Positions 12,875 through 25,189 of a DNA stretch of 64,000 nt are shown here, piece by piece. The DNA is taken from the NCBI GenBank assembly GCA_027574665.1, contig CM050666.1:9300001-9364000 (forward strand), in the 5' to 3' direction. Source of the DNA: Rhynochetos jubatus (lineage: Eukaryota; Chordata; Aves; Eurypygiformes; Rhynochetidae). Position 1 is the stretch's first letter, and the number at the start of each line of letters is the position of its first letter. The translations under genes and the position numbers were made by a program. Under the pieces are notes generated by a model. That model saw only the letters and a program-made list of their open reading frames with translations. It had not been told where the DNA came from and made no database searches.

Positions 12875-13430
12875 GGACTAATTGCCCAACTGTTCATTTA
12901 AGTACCTCCCTCCTACTTAAACTTCCCTTGAAGTCTAAGTACTCCCTTGACTCTGGATAGACCTGCACTTCTGAAATCACATCATTTTGCAAGAAACTGG
13001 TGGACAAGTACTCATTGGTTCAAGTTACAATGCAGCCTTCGTACTGCTCTGTGTTCAGGCTCAGATATCGAACCTTCATACTTCACACTAGCTGCGTTCA
13101 GACATCTCCCCCCTCTCTGCCCAAATGGTTTCATTTAAACAGGGTTGAACCTTAGCTTAAAACCGTTTTCCCAACCATTTTAAGTTCTAGATCATTAACA
13201 AGATATCTTCAGGAGGCACTCGCTGCTGAAGCTCCAGCAAGTGCATGTTTCCAGTTTGCATGTTTGTTTAAGTAAGTGACAAAGATGGGGGTGACCAAAA
13301 GCAATTCCCTTAACTAGAATTCACAAGTGCAACCAAGCAGAAAATCTCCCGCCTGCTTGCGAGGAGGGAGTCAGGCTTTCTCAAAGGCTGAAAGGCGGCT
13401 CTGCTCAATGCCCGGCAGTACGTACAAAGC
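12875..13430. other. Non-coding, nothing recognised
   Basis: Single-copy sequence with only short frames. No repeat or motif cluster was recognised. Confidence 0.5.
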
Positions 13431-13435
13431 GCCAA

Positions 13436-13510
13436 GTGTGAAATCCTGACCCTACTGCAGTCAGTGGCAACATTCCCATAGATTTCCTCAGGGCCAGGAT
13501 GTTCAAACCT
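13436..13510. repeat. Ancient palindromic sauropsid repeat fragment
   Basis: An imperfect inverted repeat: AAATCCTGACCCTACTGCAG on the left and a right arm ending GGGCCAGGAT whose complement reads ATCCTGGCCCT. Between them lie TCAGTGGCAA and CATTCCCATAGATTTCC. I recall this order from a common degraded repeat of turtle and bird genomes ('atcctggcccc...gaagtcaatggcaa...'). The family name is not known to me. Confidence 0.45.
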
Positions 13511-13559
13511 GTTCAGACAATTCATAAACCACCATTTCAAGGGCACACCTTTGCATGAG

Positions 13560-15185
13560 ATTCCCAAGGGCCTTTTGAGTTTTGACTTAAATGCCTGGAT
13601 TATTTTTACAATTCCGGTTATGGGTTCTTTGTTCGCAGGGAGTTAAGCAATACAAAGAACACAGCAAGAGAACAATGGAGGCATTACCATGCATGATTTG
13701 TCTTTAAAAAAATTGTCTTTCTTTTCATGAAGTTATAGATCCAATTTCAGTCTTTATTATCACTTTGCCATGTGAGAAAGTGGTTCTTAATTTTAATAAA
13801 GGAAGGGAGCTTCATATTTCAACAAGAGCTAAAACGCTTCCTGTGATACAGGAGGTGGGAAGCTCTTTTGCTAACAGCTACCGCAGCCCAGATTCAGGGA
13901 AGGAAATAGAAATAATCCATCCACACCGAGTGAATAAATCTTGTCTAGGGCATAACTAACAGTGGGCAGCAGCCCAAAGGCATCTTGTCCAATGAGGTAA
14001 TTTCTGCCCCCTCCACTTGAAGGGAAATTAAGAGCTTGCTCTGCCAAGCACACATCAACATTTCACTTAGCACCAAACTCGGGGTTCGAGCAAGAACGTA
14101 TCTGACTGCAGCCTATTGTGCACCACTGGACTAATAAAAACCTTTCCACCATGTTAACTGATCTGGAGAAAGAGCCTTATATGTAGCTTCAGAACCTTCT
14201 GCTAAGATTGCAAAGTAATTTGCTCCCTCCAATCTACTTTGCCCTTCGAAAGGAGCCTTAAGGAGGTTCTCATCTGAAACTTCTCTGCATGGTATTTTAT
14301 GTGAAGAATGACAAGTTTAACCCAATCCACAAAAGTCAATGAAGTGCCCCAAATTCACACAGGCTTGTGCAGTTTACCTTTGAAAAAAGTAATACTAGGG
14401 GCTCACCACACCCACTTCATGCTACTGTACACATTTTTAAACGGAAATACTAGTCGTGTTTGGTCAGCCGAAGCTTTGGACCCATTCCAGTTTGAAATGA
14501 GTTATGGAAATTCCTTTTCCCCCAAAGATGACCAACAGCCCTACTACTTTACAGCCTTCCCCATCAGACCCTGTTTACACTAGCGCTGGAGCCATAATCA
14601 AAACCCGTCTTTAAACATGGATTTGTAGTAGCCGATTTGTTTCTGTCCAGTGCAGTGTTCGCTGCACCTCTGCTCGAGCAGCAGCCCGTAACAGAGGTGT
14701 CCCTGCTCGTCAGGGCCCATTTGTTCAATATGTACAAAAAGCAAAGTGAAAGAAGGCGGTTCACACACCACGGCTCTCTAATATTTTAAAGGCTGAAAAA
14801 TGTGGAGTTTTACAGAGTGAAATATCATCTCCTCTGGTCCAGCTATCAACAGGCTCCTTGCAGCCGTGCGCGATCTCTTCTTTTGCTCCTCAACCTTGGC
14901 AAGTACAACTCAAGGAAACACAGAGCCCTTTGCAAAAGGCCTAATTTGGGCTGCAGCTACACAGCCATCCAAACAAACAGGGCTGTGTACAGTGCCAATA
15001 TTATCATTTTCCACTCAAAAGCCTCGGGCACAGGCAGGTGAGGTGTCTCGCACCGCAAGGCTGTGCCAGGCCGGAGCGCACAGCACAGGTCTCCTGCCCT
15101 GGATGCCCCAGCCAGTGGGGCATGCCGCCTGGGCATTCTACAGAGCCGCAGGAGTGCCAAGAGGGACAATACGTTATTCAGTGCA
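13560..15185. other. Non-coding, nothing recognised
   Basis: Alternating AT-rich and neutral sequence. No repeats, splice-flanked frames or distinctive motif clusters were noticed. Confidence 0.5.
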
Positions 15186-15188
15186 GGT

Positions 15189-15208
15189 GTTAGTCATTGT
15201 TAGTCATT
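15189..15208. promoter_or_regulatory. Tandem AP-1-like sites, 10-bp phased
   Basis: The 10-mer GTTAGTCATT occurs twice back to back (15,189-15,198 and 15,199-15,208). Its core TTAGTCA is the complement of TGACTAA, a variant bZIP/AP-1 site. Exact one-turn spacing puts both on one face of the helix. A binding role is inferred. Confidence 0.35.
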
Positions 15209-15214
15209 CCGCAT

Positions 15215-16495
15215 GCTGAATCTCCGTTCACGGAAAAAAGCAACCCTAAGAAACCGGGAGCCATGCATGGAAGAGATTTCTACTGAAACAGCAGTAAGAG
15301 GAAAAGCAGCAAGATGCCTCCTGACAAATTTCAAGCCAGATCCAAAGGGAGAAATGAAGAAACCAAAGCAGTAGAAGCAACCAGCATCTGTGTCTTCCAA
15401 CTCTCTTGCATACAATTCCCAGCAAAGGGATTTAGCGCTTATGAACAGGGCTACAAGACAGAGGGGCGAGATACAGTGGTTTTATGATTCTTTTCAGGTA
15501 GCCGAGTATAAAATCCCTGCCCTTCTCTCTCCTCGGGCCATTCATCTTTGCAGGTGATGGAAAGCCGCTCTCCCAGCGGGTGGTCCTGCTCTCGCAGACC
15601 TTAATGCTTAATTGCCACAAATCAATTCCAACCTCGATGCTCAGGCTGCTGCTACCCCATCCCCCTTTCCACCCCTTTCTCTTTACACTGATCGCAGCCC
15701 AGGATCCTCTCATGTTACCAAATCAATCTTCAGACACACCATTTAGGAAAAACAAAGAGGCAGCACCAGACGCTGCTCGCTGTGGCCAGTGCGACGGGTT
15801 GATGTTAGGCAAGAAGACCAGCCTCAAAAAACTGTCACCTCCGTGTCTCTGTGCATCCGCGCACGTGTGCACACACACATGCCTCCTATTTTATTTTTTG
15901 TTCAACTGGAATTAATCAGGAACGATAAACACCGTTTGTCTGCTGAAAGCAGCAGTGGGGGGATGAAATACGCCTCTTAAGCTTATCAGCTTCAGCGCCA
16001 CTGAAGAGAAAGCTGGCTTCTAAGCCCAGGGATAATGGGCTGTCCTTTCAGGAAGGTATCAGAGGTCTCAGGAGACGAGACAGCACAATGGTGTGACCTT
16101 CAGCTAATAAAGCCCACCCTAGAGTCCAAAGAAGCTTGGGGAATATTGACAAAAGTTCATATTTACAACGGGCTGGACTCTTTCCAGATACCATTACCAG
16201 TTTAGAGCGCTGCAGCCTCTGTACGTACACTCACACAGGCTTTTATTCTGCCTCCTCCTTTCTTTCTTTGTTCCCATGCTGGCAAAAAAAAAATTAGTCA
16301 GAAAATGGCAATTCTTCTGCTAACAAGGCCCCACCAGCACCTTTTTTAATGAAGAGAGTTATTTAAAATTTCAATTTCAACCTCAGTGCTATCCTCTACT
16401 TGAAGGAGATTCAAGGCCTCTCGTAAGGATTCTCAGTGCGTCACCACGCTCATCAGGAAGAAAGCATATGCGTTTTTGTGGAAAATCTGCTGATG
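15215..16495. other. Non-coding, nothing recognised
   Basis: No gene, repeat or convincing motif cluster. A short CA stretch (15,871-15,880) is the only simple repeat. Confidence 0.5.
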
Positions 16496-16499
16496 TATT

Positions 16500-17030
16500 T
16501 ATAATTCTTTAAACAAAAAGGCAGCCAACATATTGTAAAACGAGAAGGTTTTTGTTTGCTTTTTTATTTTTTATTTTTTTAAGTAGGCACTGGCAATCAA
16601 CGCAGCCCATCAGCAATACAAAACCAAAGCTTTTTCAGGCAGTAACTGATCCCCCCCCCAAGTCTGCATTGTGGTTAGCAAAATGACGTTTAGCCCATAA
16701 CTAGAGTGCACAGGCATGACTGGAATACAAATAATAAATAATATTTTTTAAATTGTTCATACAGTGAAAAAAGCCAATTTTGAAACATAAAAACCATACG
16801 AAGCAAAAGTTTCATTTTTCTGACTCCTAAAGTAGTTCCAAAACAAATATATAAAAATAAAGGTTCGGAGGAAATCTGTTTTCAAGGGTAATTTCACTGA
16901 AATCAATATTAAATCTCACGACATTTAATGGAAATAACATCTTCAGTGACAGAACTGTACTGACCACACTTTTCGATCCAGCCATGCCAGCTGCCATTTT
17001 TATTTATCTGCCTCATAATTCATCTTTGCC
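16500..17030. promoter_or_regulatory. Candidate conserved non-coding block, AT-rich
   Basis: AT-rich complex sequence, including ATACAAATAATAAATAATA near 16,726 and TCATTTTTCTGACTCCTAAAG. A C9 run lies near 16,652. It resembles deeply conserved non-coding blocks; no frame of note. Confidence 0.3.
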
Positions 17031-17039
17031 GTCCTGAAA

Positions 17040-19050
17040 CTAATCTTGCTGGGGTTCAAAAGGGATGCAAAACTGGAAAGGGTTAGAACTTCTCCCAGTA
17101 ACATCTTCTAAAAGGTGTCTCTGTACCTTGGCGGTCTCCGCTACCACGCCGGTACTTAACAGGCAGGAAGAGGACTGACCAGACCCCACACTTCTTGCTT
17201 GTGCAGCTTTTGCTTTCCAGTGAAGAACCTGTTTCCACCAACAGCTACAGTCACACCAGCTACACCGGCTCACAAGTAGTTCTGCAATCTCCTAGTTTTG
17301 GTCCAAGCACGTATTTTATCTGTTTTCCGTATCCCAGCCACAGCCACTGTCAGGAGTTCACGTGATTGATTACAGGCTGTCTGAATTCAAAGCAGTCAAA
17401 TTAGACATTAATGTTGTGCTTAATGCGCTCACACAAACAAGGTCATTGGTTGCATCAAGACTAATAGGAGATGACACGCACTGGGACTGCTTGGCCCAGG
17501 GGACTGGTAACAGGATGAAAAGTCTCCAGTTTATGGCCACTGTTTCAAAATCAAGCCAGATCCTACAGACATCCTATCCCTGTAATGACTGCCCAGCAAC
17601 CCCCCTGAGACCCACTCACAGCAGAAACGCAGGGTAGAAGCGCTTGGCTTCTACAGGACAGAGGTACTGCTATCGCCTCAACTGCAGCCACATTTTGACC
17701 ACTGTCAAGATTAACTACCCTCCATCCTTGCTCCCAAACGTTGCTCCACATTACATTCGTCCTCCCTATAAAGGTGAGCTAACAAAATCAATAAGCAGTA
17801 CTGAATTTAGGAGATAGTGTGAAATACCAGACAAAAAGTCTAAAGAGGCCTAGGAAGTCAATAGTGCTATCAGGAAGATGAAACCACATTCATCTTGGAG
17901 AAATACCAACTAATTCATCTGTGGGGAAGTAATACAGAGCTATGATACTGCGCAAGAAAGAGAAAGTTGGAATAGGGAAAGGTTTTGGGTTCCGTCGGCA
18001 GGAACCTGTGGCTCGGCCTGGAAAGCTAGAGCTCAACAGGCCAAAATACCCATTCCCAGCCCACTGGCGGGCATGGGGACAGAGAGCAGACCGCTGAAGC
18101 AACATAAAACAGTTTTCTACGGATAAGAGAAGGAGCTACAAATGATAAAATGAACACTCAGAATCGGTTTCCAAGAGCACGTCTCTATGCATTGTTTCAA
18201 GGATGTGAGGTTATGTCTCCTGGCTGCCACCAAAGTCCTAGCTAAGTGCTTTTCACTGCTTAACCTTTAAAACAGAATTGTTTTATTTATAACAACAGTG
18301 AGTTCCTATTGAGAAGCTCCAGAAACAACTCTGTCTGGTTGTAATTTTATACCTGTTTTCCATGGCAGAACCCCCGGGCTCTCAGGAAACCATGGGGTAT
18401 TAACAGTATCCCAGAAGAACAGGCAGATCCAGGACACGTCTTCTGCCATGGTGGATGGGCAACCGCTCCAAACTGCTGTCCTTTTCACTTCCAAACCCCA
18501 AACACTCACAAATTCTTGCCTTTAGAGTATGATTTCAATAGTGCATATTGGAGATGAAAGGCTGAAAAACCAAGCCCCGGCCTGAGAAGGTGTGAATAAT
18601 CCTCCTTGTGGCTGTCCTGGGCACACTCACCTGCACCCCGCCTTCGAGCACTAAAATGAGAATCCTAAATGGCCTGGTTGTGCTGTAGCATGACACGGCA
18701 CAGGACTCCGTCCTCCTTGAGCCAAGAGGTAAAAAAATTCAGGGCTTGAAATCGCAAAGAATTAAGACTTAATATCAGCCAAGACGGCAACTAGATCTCA
18801 GAGGCCTGTTTCCCCCCGAATTTCTCCTTGCTGCTGTGACGTGCTCGTACTAAAAATTTTCCCTTGAGCAACTGCCTGACTAAAATACAGCACACCCTTA
18901 CCATAAAGCCCTTTGTTAAAACATCTTTGCCGTAAAGCTGCAAAACCTTGGCTCCCAAGTACATTAAATCCTTATAAACCTGCCTTCGTTTTAACCGCGC
19001 AGTATTTCAAGACACAAAGCGCTTCTTCCGAGAGAGAGCACTTTAATGAG
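17040..19050. other. Non-coding, nothing recognised
   Basis: Mixed-composition sequence. Short frames (60-90 codons) on both strands have no domains or splice support. Confidence 0.5.
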
Positions 19051-19059
19051 GAACGGGGT

Positions 19060-19660
19060 AAAATATATAAACCAAACCTCATTATAGCATAATTTCTAGG
19101 AGACAAGCATGCTGTTATAAAAAGAGGCCATGGCAATTGCATTTCACATGGCTTGAAGATTTAATACTTTCAAAGAGCCACTGCTACCTCCAGCCATTGG
19201 TGGTGTTTTGCTTTGAACATAACTGAAAGCAACCAGAATTATGGGTCCACCGTCAGCTGTATATCCTATATTCCGTAAATTGTTGCAAATGGTGGATTCA
19301 GCTCTGCTGCATGCTCAGAAATGTAATCTGCGTTGGACAGTAACGGACTGAACGCAAGGTACTGTGTCTACTTTTACCTTTACACCGCTGCATTCCTAAA
19401 GGTTGTTGCTTTAAACATGGTGATATAGCATGGACATGGTAAATTACCCAAACCATATCCAATTCATACTGGATTGAAAGTGCTTATAATGATACAGCTC
19501 GTTCACATGTTAAGAGTGAAGTCAAAAAACCCCACACTACAGGAAAAATGTACAGTTCTGACAGATAAATGGAAGTGATGGATATAATGCCATTTAATAC
19601 CAGCTGTCAGATAAACCAGGGTAACTGGCACATCAACGGGGCTGCAATTAGTTTCCAAAA
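19060..19660. promoter_or_regulatory. Candidate enhancer block with E-box/GATA composite
   Basis: Complex AT-rich sequence at 19,080-19,350, then a cluster where GACAGATAAATGG (19,559-19,571) is echoed by CAGCTGTCAGATAAACC (19,601-19,617). The second joins an E-box CAGCTG to an AGATAA GATA site and a MEIS-like CTGTCA. The spacing differs from the classic TAL1-GATA1 composite. Confidence 0.3.
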
Positions 19661-19679
19661 GTGAGAATACTCATTTTTT

Positions 19680-22600
19680 AAAAAAACGTGAAACTCAGTT
19701 CCTTTCTACAAAATGTCACATTGAACAACCACCCCCAGCCAACCAGAAAAATGTTACTGGAAAAAACTGTTCTCCCAAAGAGCTAACTTCTATCAAAGGA
19801 TCATCCTGAACTGCGTTGGTCTGGAAGACTTTTTAAACTTAATCTAATAAAAAAGCCATTATTGATTACAGTTCTTACATATTATTAGTCTTCCAGTTGG
19901 AACTTCTGCAATGAAAGCTTAGCAATAATTAGGTACTTACTACAATCAGTAGAGAAAAATAGTGAAAAAAGATGAGCGTAAAGGTCACCAGAGACATAAC
20001 ATACTTCTTTTGTGAGAGGGAGGGAAACAAAACAGACATATAAGACCCCAAAGCCCCAACATAACCCCACCCCAAACCCAACAACAGCAGGAGGGATGCA
20101 TTGCATGGCAGCTTTGACTTGAAGCACATACAACACTGATTGATGGATACTTAAAGTGAAGACACTGGTGGAAAATTAAACCCAACCAAGCACCAAAATT
20201 GGGACAGGATTTTTTGTTTCCTGATAGTACTCTAGAAAAGTACACAAGAAGGGTCAGGATTTCAGCACATGATAGTTTTATCTACTGTCACAGACCTGGG
20301 TCAACAGCAGGGTAAAAAGCTGACACGTAACTGATGCCTATAACCTGGTTAGAGTAAGCATTTCCTCTTATCTCTCTGCTGTACCTCCTGAACTGAATTG
20401 TGAACTGAAGGGTGCTTGTTCTCCCTGATTACCAGAAGGTTCAACACTCACCACATGGCTACAGCAACGGCGTAGCACTTCTGACTGCAATTCTCAGAGA
20501 GAACATCTGAAGAGAACACAATACACCGACCCTTTTTCTAAATACAAAATCAGTAACTTTGCCTTTGGGTCCTGTTTCTGAGATACTTTTACAATGGCCA
20601 TTTCTACTGATATGACTCTTCTTTCCACACTTATAGTAAATGGATAACAGGTTCCTCCCTCACCATCATCACTCCCTTTAAGTCACAAGAGACTTTTCCA
20701 GTTCTTATCAACTTTGTCATGGGAGAAGACAGCAAATTGGACAAGCCTGAGTCAGCATGTCAGCACACAGATTATCACAGGATGTCTGCCATTAAGGTAG
20801 CCCAGCCTAGCATGTGCCTCCCCTTAACTCAACTTCTACTTAACTATTTTTCTGCTTGGTTGTGCAACTTAACCTCAAGAAGGAAGATAGCTGCAAGCGA
20901 GCACACATGCTGCATTTGTTTTACCACCTTCCCACTTCCTTAATAACAGAGGGTTTGGGGTGCTAGAAACGAGAAGCCTTATCACAGATGTGTAATGAGA
21001 GCCTGAGCTAACAGGTTAGCTGACATGGAGCTGTTAACAGTGAATTGGCTGAGACAGTGGCGGGGGGAAAGAAAGAAAGAAAAATAAAAAGGGAGACAGC
21101 GTGAGAGAGACAGAGACAGCAACCAATTCAGCTGCATGAAATCAAGCTAAATCAGTCCCAAGTGCCCATGTTGGAGAGACTTGATCTCATACCTTGCTTG
21201 TTATCAAGGCACTCCTGATACGAGTCAGCTCCAGTTCCGTTGCGGTCTACAGACAAAACAAAAAGTTTCATTCATATCAAACATAAATATTAGAAACTTC
21301 TCAAACGGCAGCCTTGCTGGAGCAACATGTTACGTGCAAATAGCGCGAGTTCTTTGGAAGGCCACGCCGGTTCGCTGACATACACTGCGACTTGTTACAA
21401 ACAAGCGGCAATAAAGTGACACCAACCCGCTATGAGAAACGTATTTTTGTGCTGGGCAGTAGGCGCAGGGTGCTTGCTTCCCAGCCCTGCCCATCTCTCC
21501 CCATGCTGGTGAGGGCACAGGGGAGGGGATCACAGCTGCAGCCGCTCCGAGTAAGTTCCTTAAGCACGTGGAAGATGGAATACTTGGAGTTAAATCTATC
21601 ATTACACTGTCCACTGGAGGCTCTGTGAAACCACTGGTTTAAACCACCAGATCCCAAACTATGGTCTGGAATAGAGTTCTCCGTAGCTCGTGGTGCCGTG
21701 CTCCCTTCTGGTTTTTGGCTGCTACGTTGCAAAATAGAAGAACATACTTCCCAAATATTACTCATCCATGGAAGCAATGTTACTGCAGTTACCACTAAGA
21801 TTGTTTGATCCAGCAGCAGGAGACAAGCCAGTCTGTGTCACGAAAACAGGGGTGAAGCTGAGATTCCTGTACTCGTGTGTGCTCCCCACAAGGAAGAAAC
21901 CAAACAGCCCCCGAACACAGGTGTAGTCACACAAGCGGCACTTCACAGCCAGCATGGATATCACCTAACAACCCCCTTCATCTGCACAGAGATTCAACCA
22001 GACCTCATCGTCTGTGTGCAAGAACGGCTGAAACTGTAGGTTAGCAGAATCAGGTTACAGCATGGCTTGGACCTCAAAAGCAAACCAAAGAATGTTCCAG
22101 CATGGCTTCTCCTCCTGCTTTACAATCCAGTTCAAACACAAAAAGTCTGGATGGTCCTTGAGAAAAAATATTAAACACATCTGTAAACCCTGAATAAACT
22201 AATGCTCCTTCAGCAGCTTACATGCACCTTACATAGCATGCTAAGTGTAAGGAATAACACAGCTGAGACCACGTGAGAGGTGTTTGCACACAGTAAGGGT
22301 CTTTAAACAATGAATGTTTTGTACATCACATGTCTAAGAATGCTCATGGTGCTGAAATCAGCCCTGCTGTGTAGCTACCAAGCTGTTCGCTCAGGTCACC
22401 CATGGCACTGCACTCCTACCATGCCAACTCCAGCTGCACTGGAGACAGCCTCTCTGCTGGAACGGTTGTATCCGTACGGTGAGCACAACTAATAAAAAAG
22501 CCACCACTGTGGACTGGGAGTTAGCATCCCATTAGGCTGGGCTGGGCAGACAAGTGATCCACTCAATAGTATTTCAGTCTCACCATCCAGAGAACCAGCA

Positions 22601-22855
22601 CAACAGCAATGGGTTAATGAATTTCTCAAGATGCTCTTCGGGGCCATCAGACTAGAAATACTGTTCACGACATAAGAGACCCTACCGAGAAGCCTCCCAC
22701 CCAGGCACCTGAAAACAACTGCCTTTCTGCACCTCCAGAGAGTGACCGGCCCCTGAATACGATGGCTTTCTGGGATTTCTCATGGGTGGCAAACGCATTC
22801 CCACACAAACTGCCCTTCCATCTTTGCTCAACCGACAGCTGGTGATGGCTCTGAG
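19680..22855. other. Non-coding; purine-rich tract
   Basis: No gene is recognised. A GAAA/GAGA-rich purine tract lies at 21,062-21,122. Short frames show no protein features. The stretch 21,620-21,700 (ATCCCAAACTATGGTCTGG) faintly resembles hAT-type non-autonomous elements but is not callable. Confidence 0.5.
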
Positions 22856-22859
22856 TTAA

Positions 22860-23240
22860 AAGGCTTCACACTCAGCAATAGCATTTAATGAACAAAGAAG
22901 CTAAAATTAAAGTTGCCCCACCGTTTGTGTTGTGTAAATCCTAGATAATAGATCTTCTTCCTAATCCTAATGAGGCCTTCCTATTATAAAATCTTTATTA
23001 GCTTTCAGCTCTGCAGATTGCCCAAAGGCTCATCAGTTTCCCTATCTCTCAGTACCAAGATCTGCTTTAACTTTTACAAATAGCTCTAAGATATTTCTCA
23101 GCTTATCAGCATTGCCAAGCAGCCTGTCTTATCATTACTATTGCAGATAAAATAAATGAGCTCAGGATGATATGAATAACGGCATTTTCTGTAGGCTGGT
23201 TTCCCATTACATTTCAACAGATTGTAGATTTAAACTTCGG
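22860..23240. promoter_or_regulatory. Candidate enhancer block with GATA-site cluster
   Basis: At least four GATA-type sites: AGATAA 22,943-22,948, TTATC 23,103-23,107, CTTATC 23,128-23,133 and AGATAA 23,145-23,150. They sit in uninterrupted AT-rich complex sequence with TTATTAG and CATTTAATGAAC motifs. The last three lie within 50 bp, which suggests a real cluster. Function is inferred. Confidence 0.35.
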
Positions 23241-23329
23241 CACAAAAGAAAAAAATAAAAAAGCAGCGGAGGGGGAAGGGCGGCTTTTTTATCCTTCCCA
23301 TTTACCTTCACTGTCTTGGAGCACAAGCT

Positions 23330-23600
23330 ATGTTTTTAAGCTCACCTGATGTGAGCGAGTAATTAATTTTGAGAGGGAGCAGAAACACCTCAGCTCTGCT
23401 TTCTCTGAAGACAAAAAGCACAGTTACTTCTGGGATGTTTTTTCAGCTGCATTTGTTGGAGAGAGGCAAGGGCTACATTGCACTCCGCCTAATGAAGCCA
23501 TCTTCATTAGTTTGCTCCTTTCCCTAGCAGGCTAGGAATACCAGTCAGATTGGGAATTGAAATCATGAAAAGCAACAGAACCGCATTTGAATTAAAAGAC
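23330..23600. promoter_or_regulatory. Candidate regulatory block with palindromic homeodomain site
   Basis: AT-rich block including GAGTAATTAATTTTGAG near 23,357. A perfect inverted repeat CTAATGAAG-CCAT-CTTCATTAG spans 23,489-23,510, presenting two ATTA cores in opposite orientation. Confidence 0.35.
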
Positions 23601-23604
23601 TAGG

Positions 23605-23725
23605 CTACAAAGGTCTGCGACGTCTGCTCCGGGCTGATTAGCACGAGGCGCGCGTGGCACCGTTGCGGCACAGAGCGAATCTTACGGCGCACGTTCGCGG
23701 ATAAAGGCAAAGCGTTCGCGGGAGA
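23605..23725. promoter_or_regulatory. Orphan CpG cluster
   Basis: About 18 CpG dinucleotides in roughly 120 bp, in sharp contrast to the AT-rich flanks. TTCGCGG occurs twice, near 23,694 and 23,714. It is too short for a standard CpG island; it could be a methylation-protected enhancer core or alternative start site. Confidence 0.4.
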
Positions 23726-23859
23726 CAAGGAAGCTGAAAGACTAACGTGTCTCTCCCTTTTCGTGACAGCGAGCAGGGAGGTCATGTTCTGGCAACCATT
23801 TTCTGCCTGGTCCCTGCAGCAATCGCTACAGGGTTAAACGCTTTCCCGCTCCCCACATT

Positions 23860-23990
23860 CCTACCCTGTCACTGTATCAAGGTTATCTATTATTGGCAGT
23901 GACAGGTGAAAATTAATCTCCTAATTATTTCTTGCTGCGTAATCTGCACTGAAGAAGTAACATAAAAGGATTACAGTACACCCTCTACAG
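23860..23990. promoter_or_regulatory. Candidate conserved non-coding block
   Basis: Contains AAGGTTATCTATTATTGGC and GAAAATTAATCTCCTAATTA (about 23,909-23,928), giving GATA and several homeodomain cores close together. Regulatory role inferred. Confidence 0.3.
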
Positions 23991-23999
23991 AAGGCTTTG

Positions 24000-25180
24000 C
24001 TAGAGAGCCAATCATCCAGGCAGAGAGAAGGTATGTGGTAACGAGATATTTGTGAAGGATTTCCAACCCTTCGGAAGGCAGACTACACTATAACTTTATA
24101 ACCTACAGCTTTGCAGTAAGGATCTGCTTGCAGGTATCTTAATAGCCGAAACACTTCCTTACTGTTGATTATTCCATGGAAAAAACGCCAAGGTTTACAC
24201 CCATTACGTGTCCGATTCTCCTTTGGTGTAGCAGTTGCTGCAGAAACAGCATCCACACGCACAGTTTTTTCACCACCCCCAGAAACGTGGCAAACAACGT
24301 ACCCAGTTTGCCTTGGCTCAGTATTAAAAATCTTGTAGCTGCCTTCCACGGCAATTTAACTGCAACATATTTTCCACAGGACCGTAAGCTAGGCTGAGGA
24401 CTTTCAAAATTAAAAGTGTTTTTCAGCAAGATCTCATTTCTCATTCATAGAAATATCTTTGGTAACAAGACAAACAGCCACCTTGAAATGCTGTCTTCAC
24501 GTGAACTCTAACTCTTCTCCGACTACCCACCAGGGAGTAAGGTTTGTTTGTACAGCATTAAAGAATACACAATTTAGGTATCTTTAACCCTTTCACTGCA
24601 GCCATATAAGGTGCACATTGATGTTTTGGAGAACCTAGTTTTCTATATCCATGTCAAGAGCACCATCCTAGCCTAAGTTTACAAGACCCAACGCTCACAG
24701 GTTGCCATTCTTACAATTTAAAGTGCTATTAGCTACCTTGAGAGACACTCCCGTGCTATGCTGTGCCTGTGAGGTGGTGAGTTGCAGAGGTCGCTGTCTG
24801 TAAAACGCTGGCAGGGTAACGGGACAGGGCAGCGAGACAGATAACAACCCCAGCATCACCACTTGCAATCCAGTTCTTCCACCAGCATCACTCACATGTA
24901 TTTTCAGTTTCCTTGATGGTGACCTTTTCTACTGGGTGCAGAAACACTGGTGATTCCTTTATGCAAAGTCTCGGTGCTTAAATCCAGCACCATTTCCCAC
25001 CTTTTTGGAAGCCGAGCCGTGCCACAAATTTGAAAGCAAAACAGTGGTCAGCAGCGAGCGGCCACCACTCCGGCTTGCACTTCCAGTGCCCAGGATCTCG
25101 GACCTGAGCCAGCGTCAGATGAACCAGAACAGATACCCGACATTAAACCGAGACACAAAATGCAACTATCCAGGGGACAC
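24000..25180. other. Non-coding, nothing recognised
   Basis: No repeat or gene recognised. Short frames only. Confidence 0.5.
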
Positions 25181-25189
25181 CAAAATCGC

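Noticed and set aside
14075..14095. tRNA B-box-like GGTTCGAGCAA
   Set aside because: No A-box at the right distance and no cloverleaf arms found by eye.
21620..21700. Possible hAT-type non-autonomous element
   Set aside because: Only a short CCCAAACTATGGTCTGG-like stretch is suggestive; no terminal inverted repeats or target-site duplication seen.
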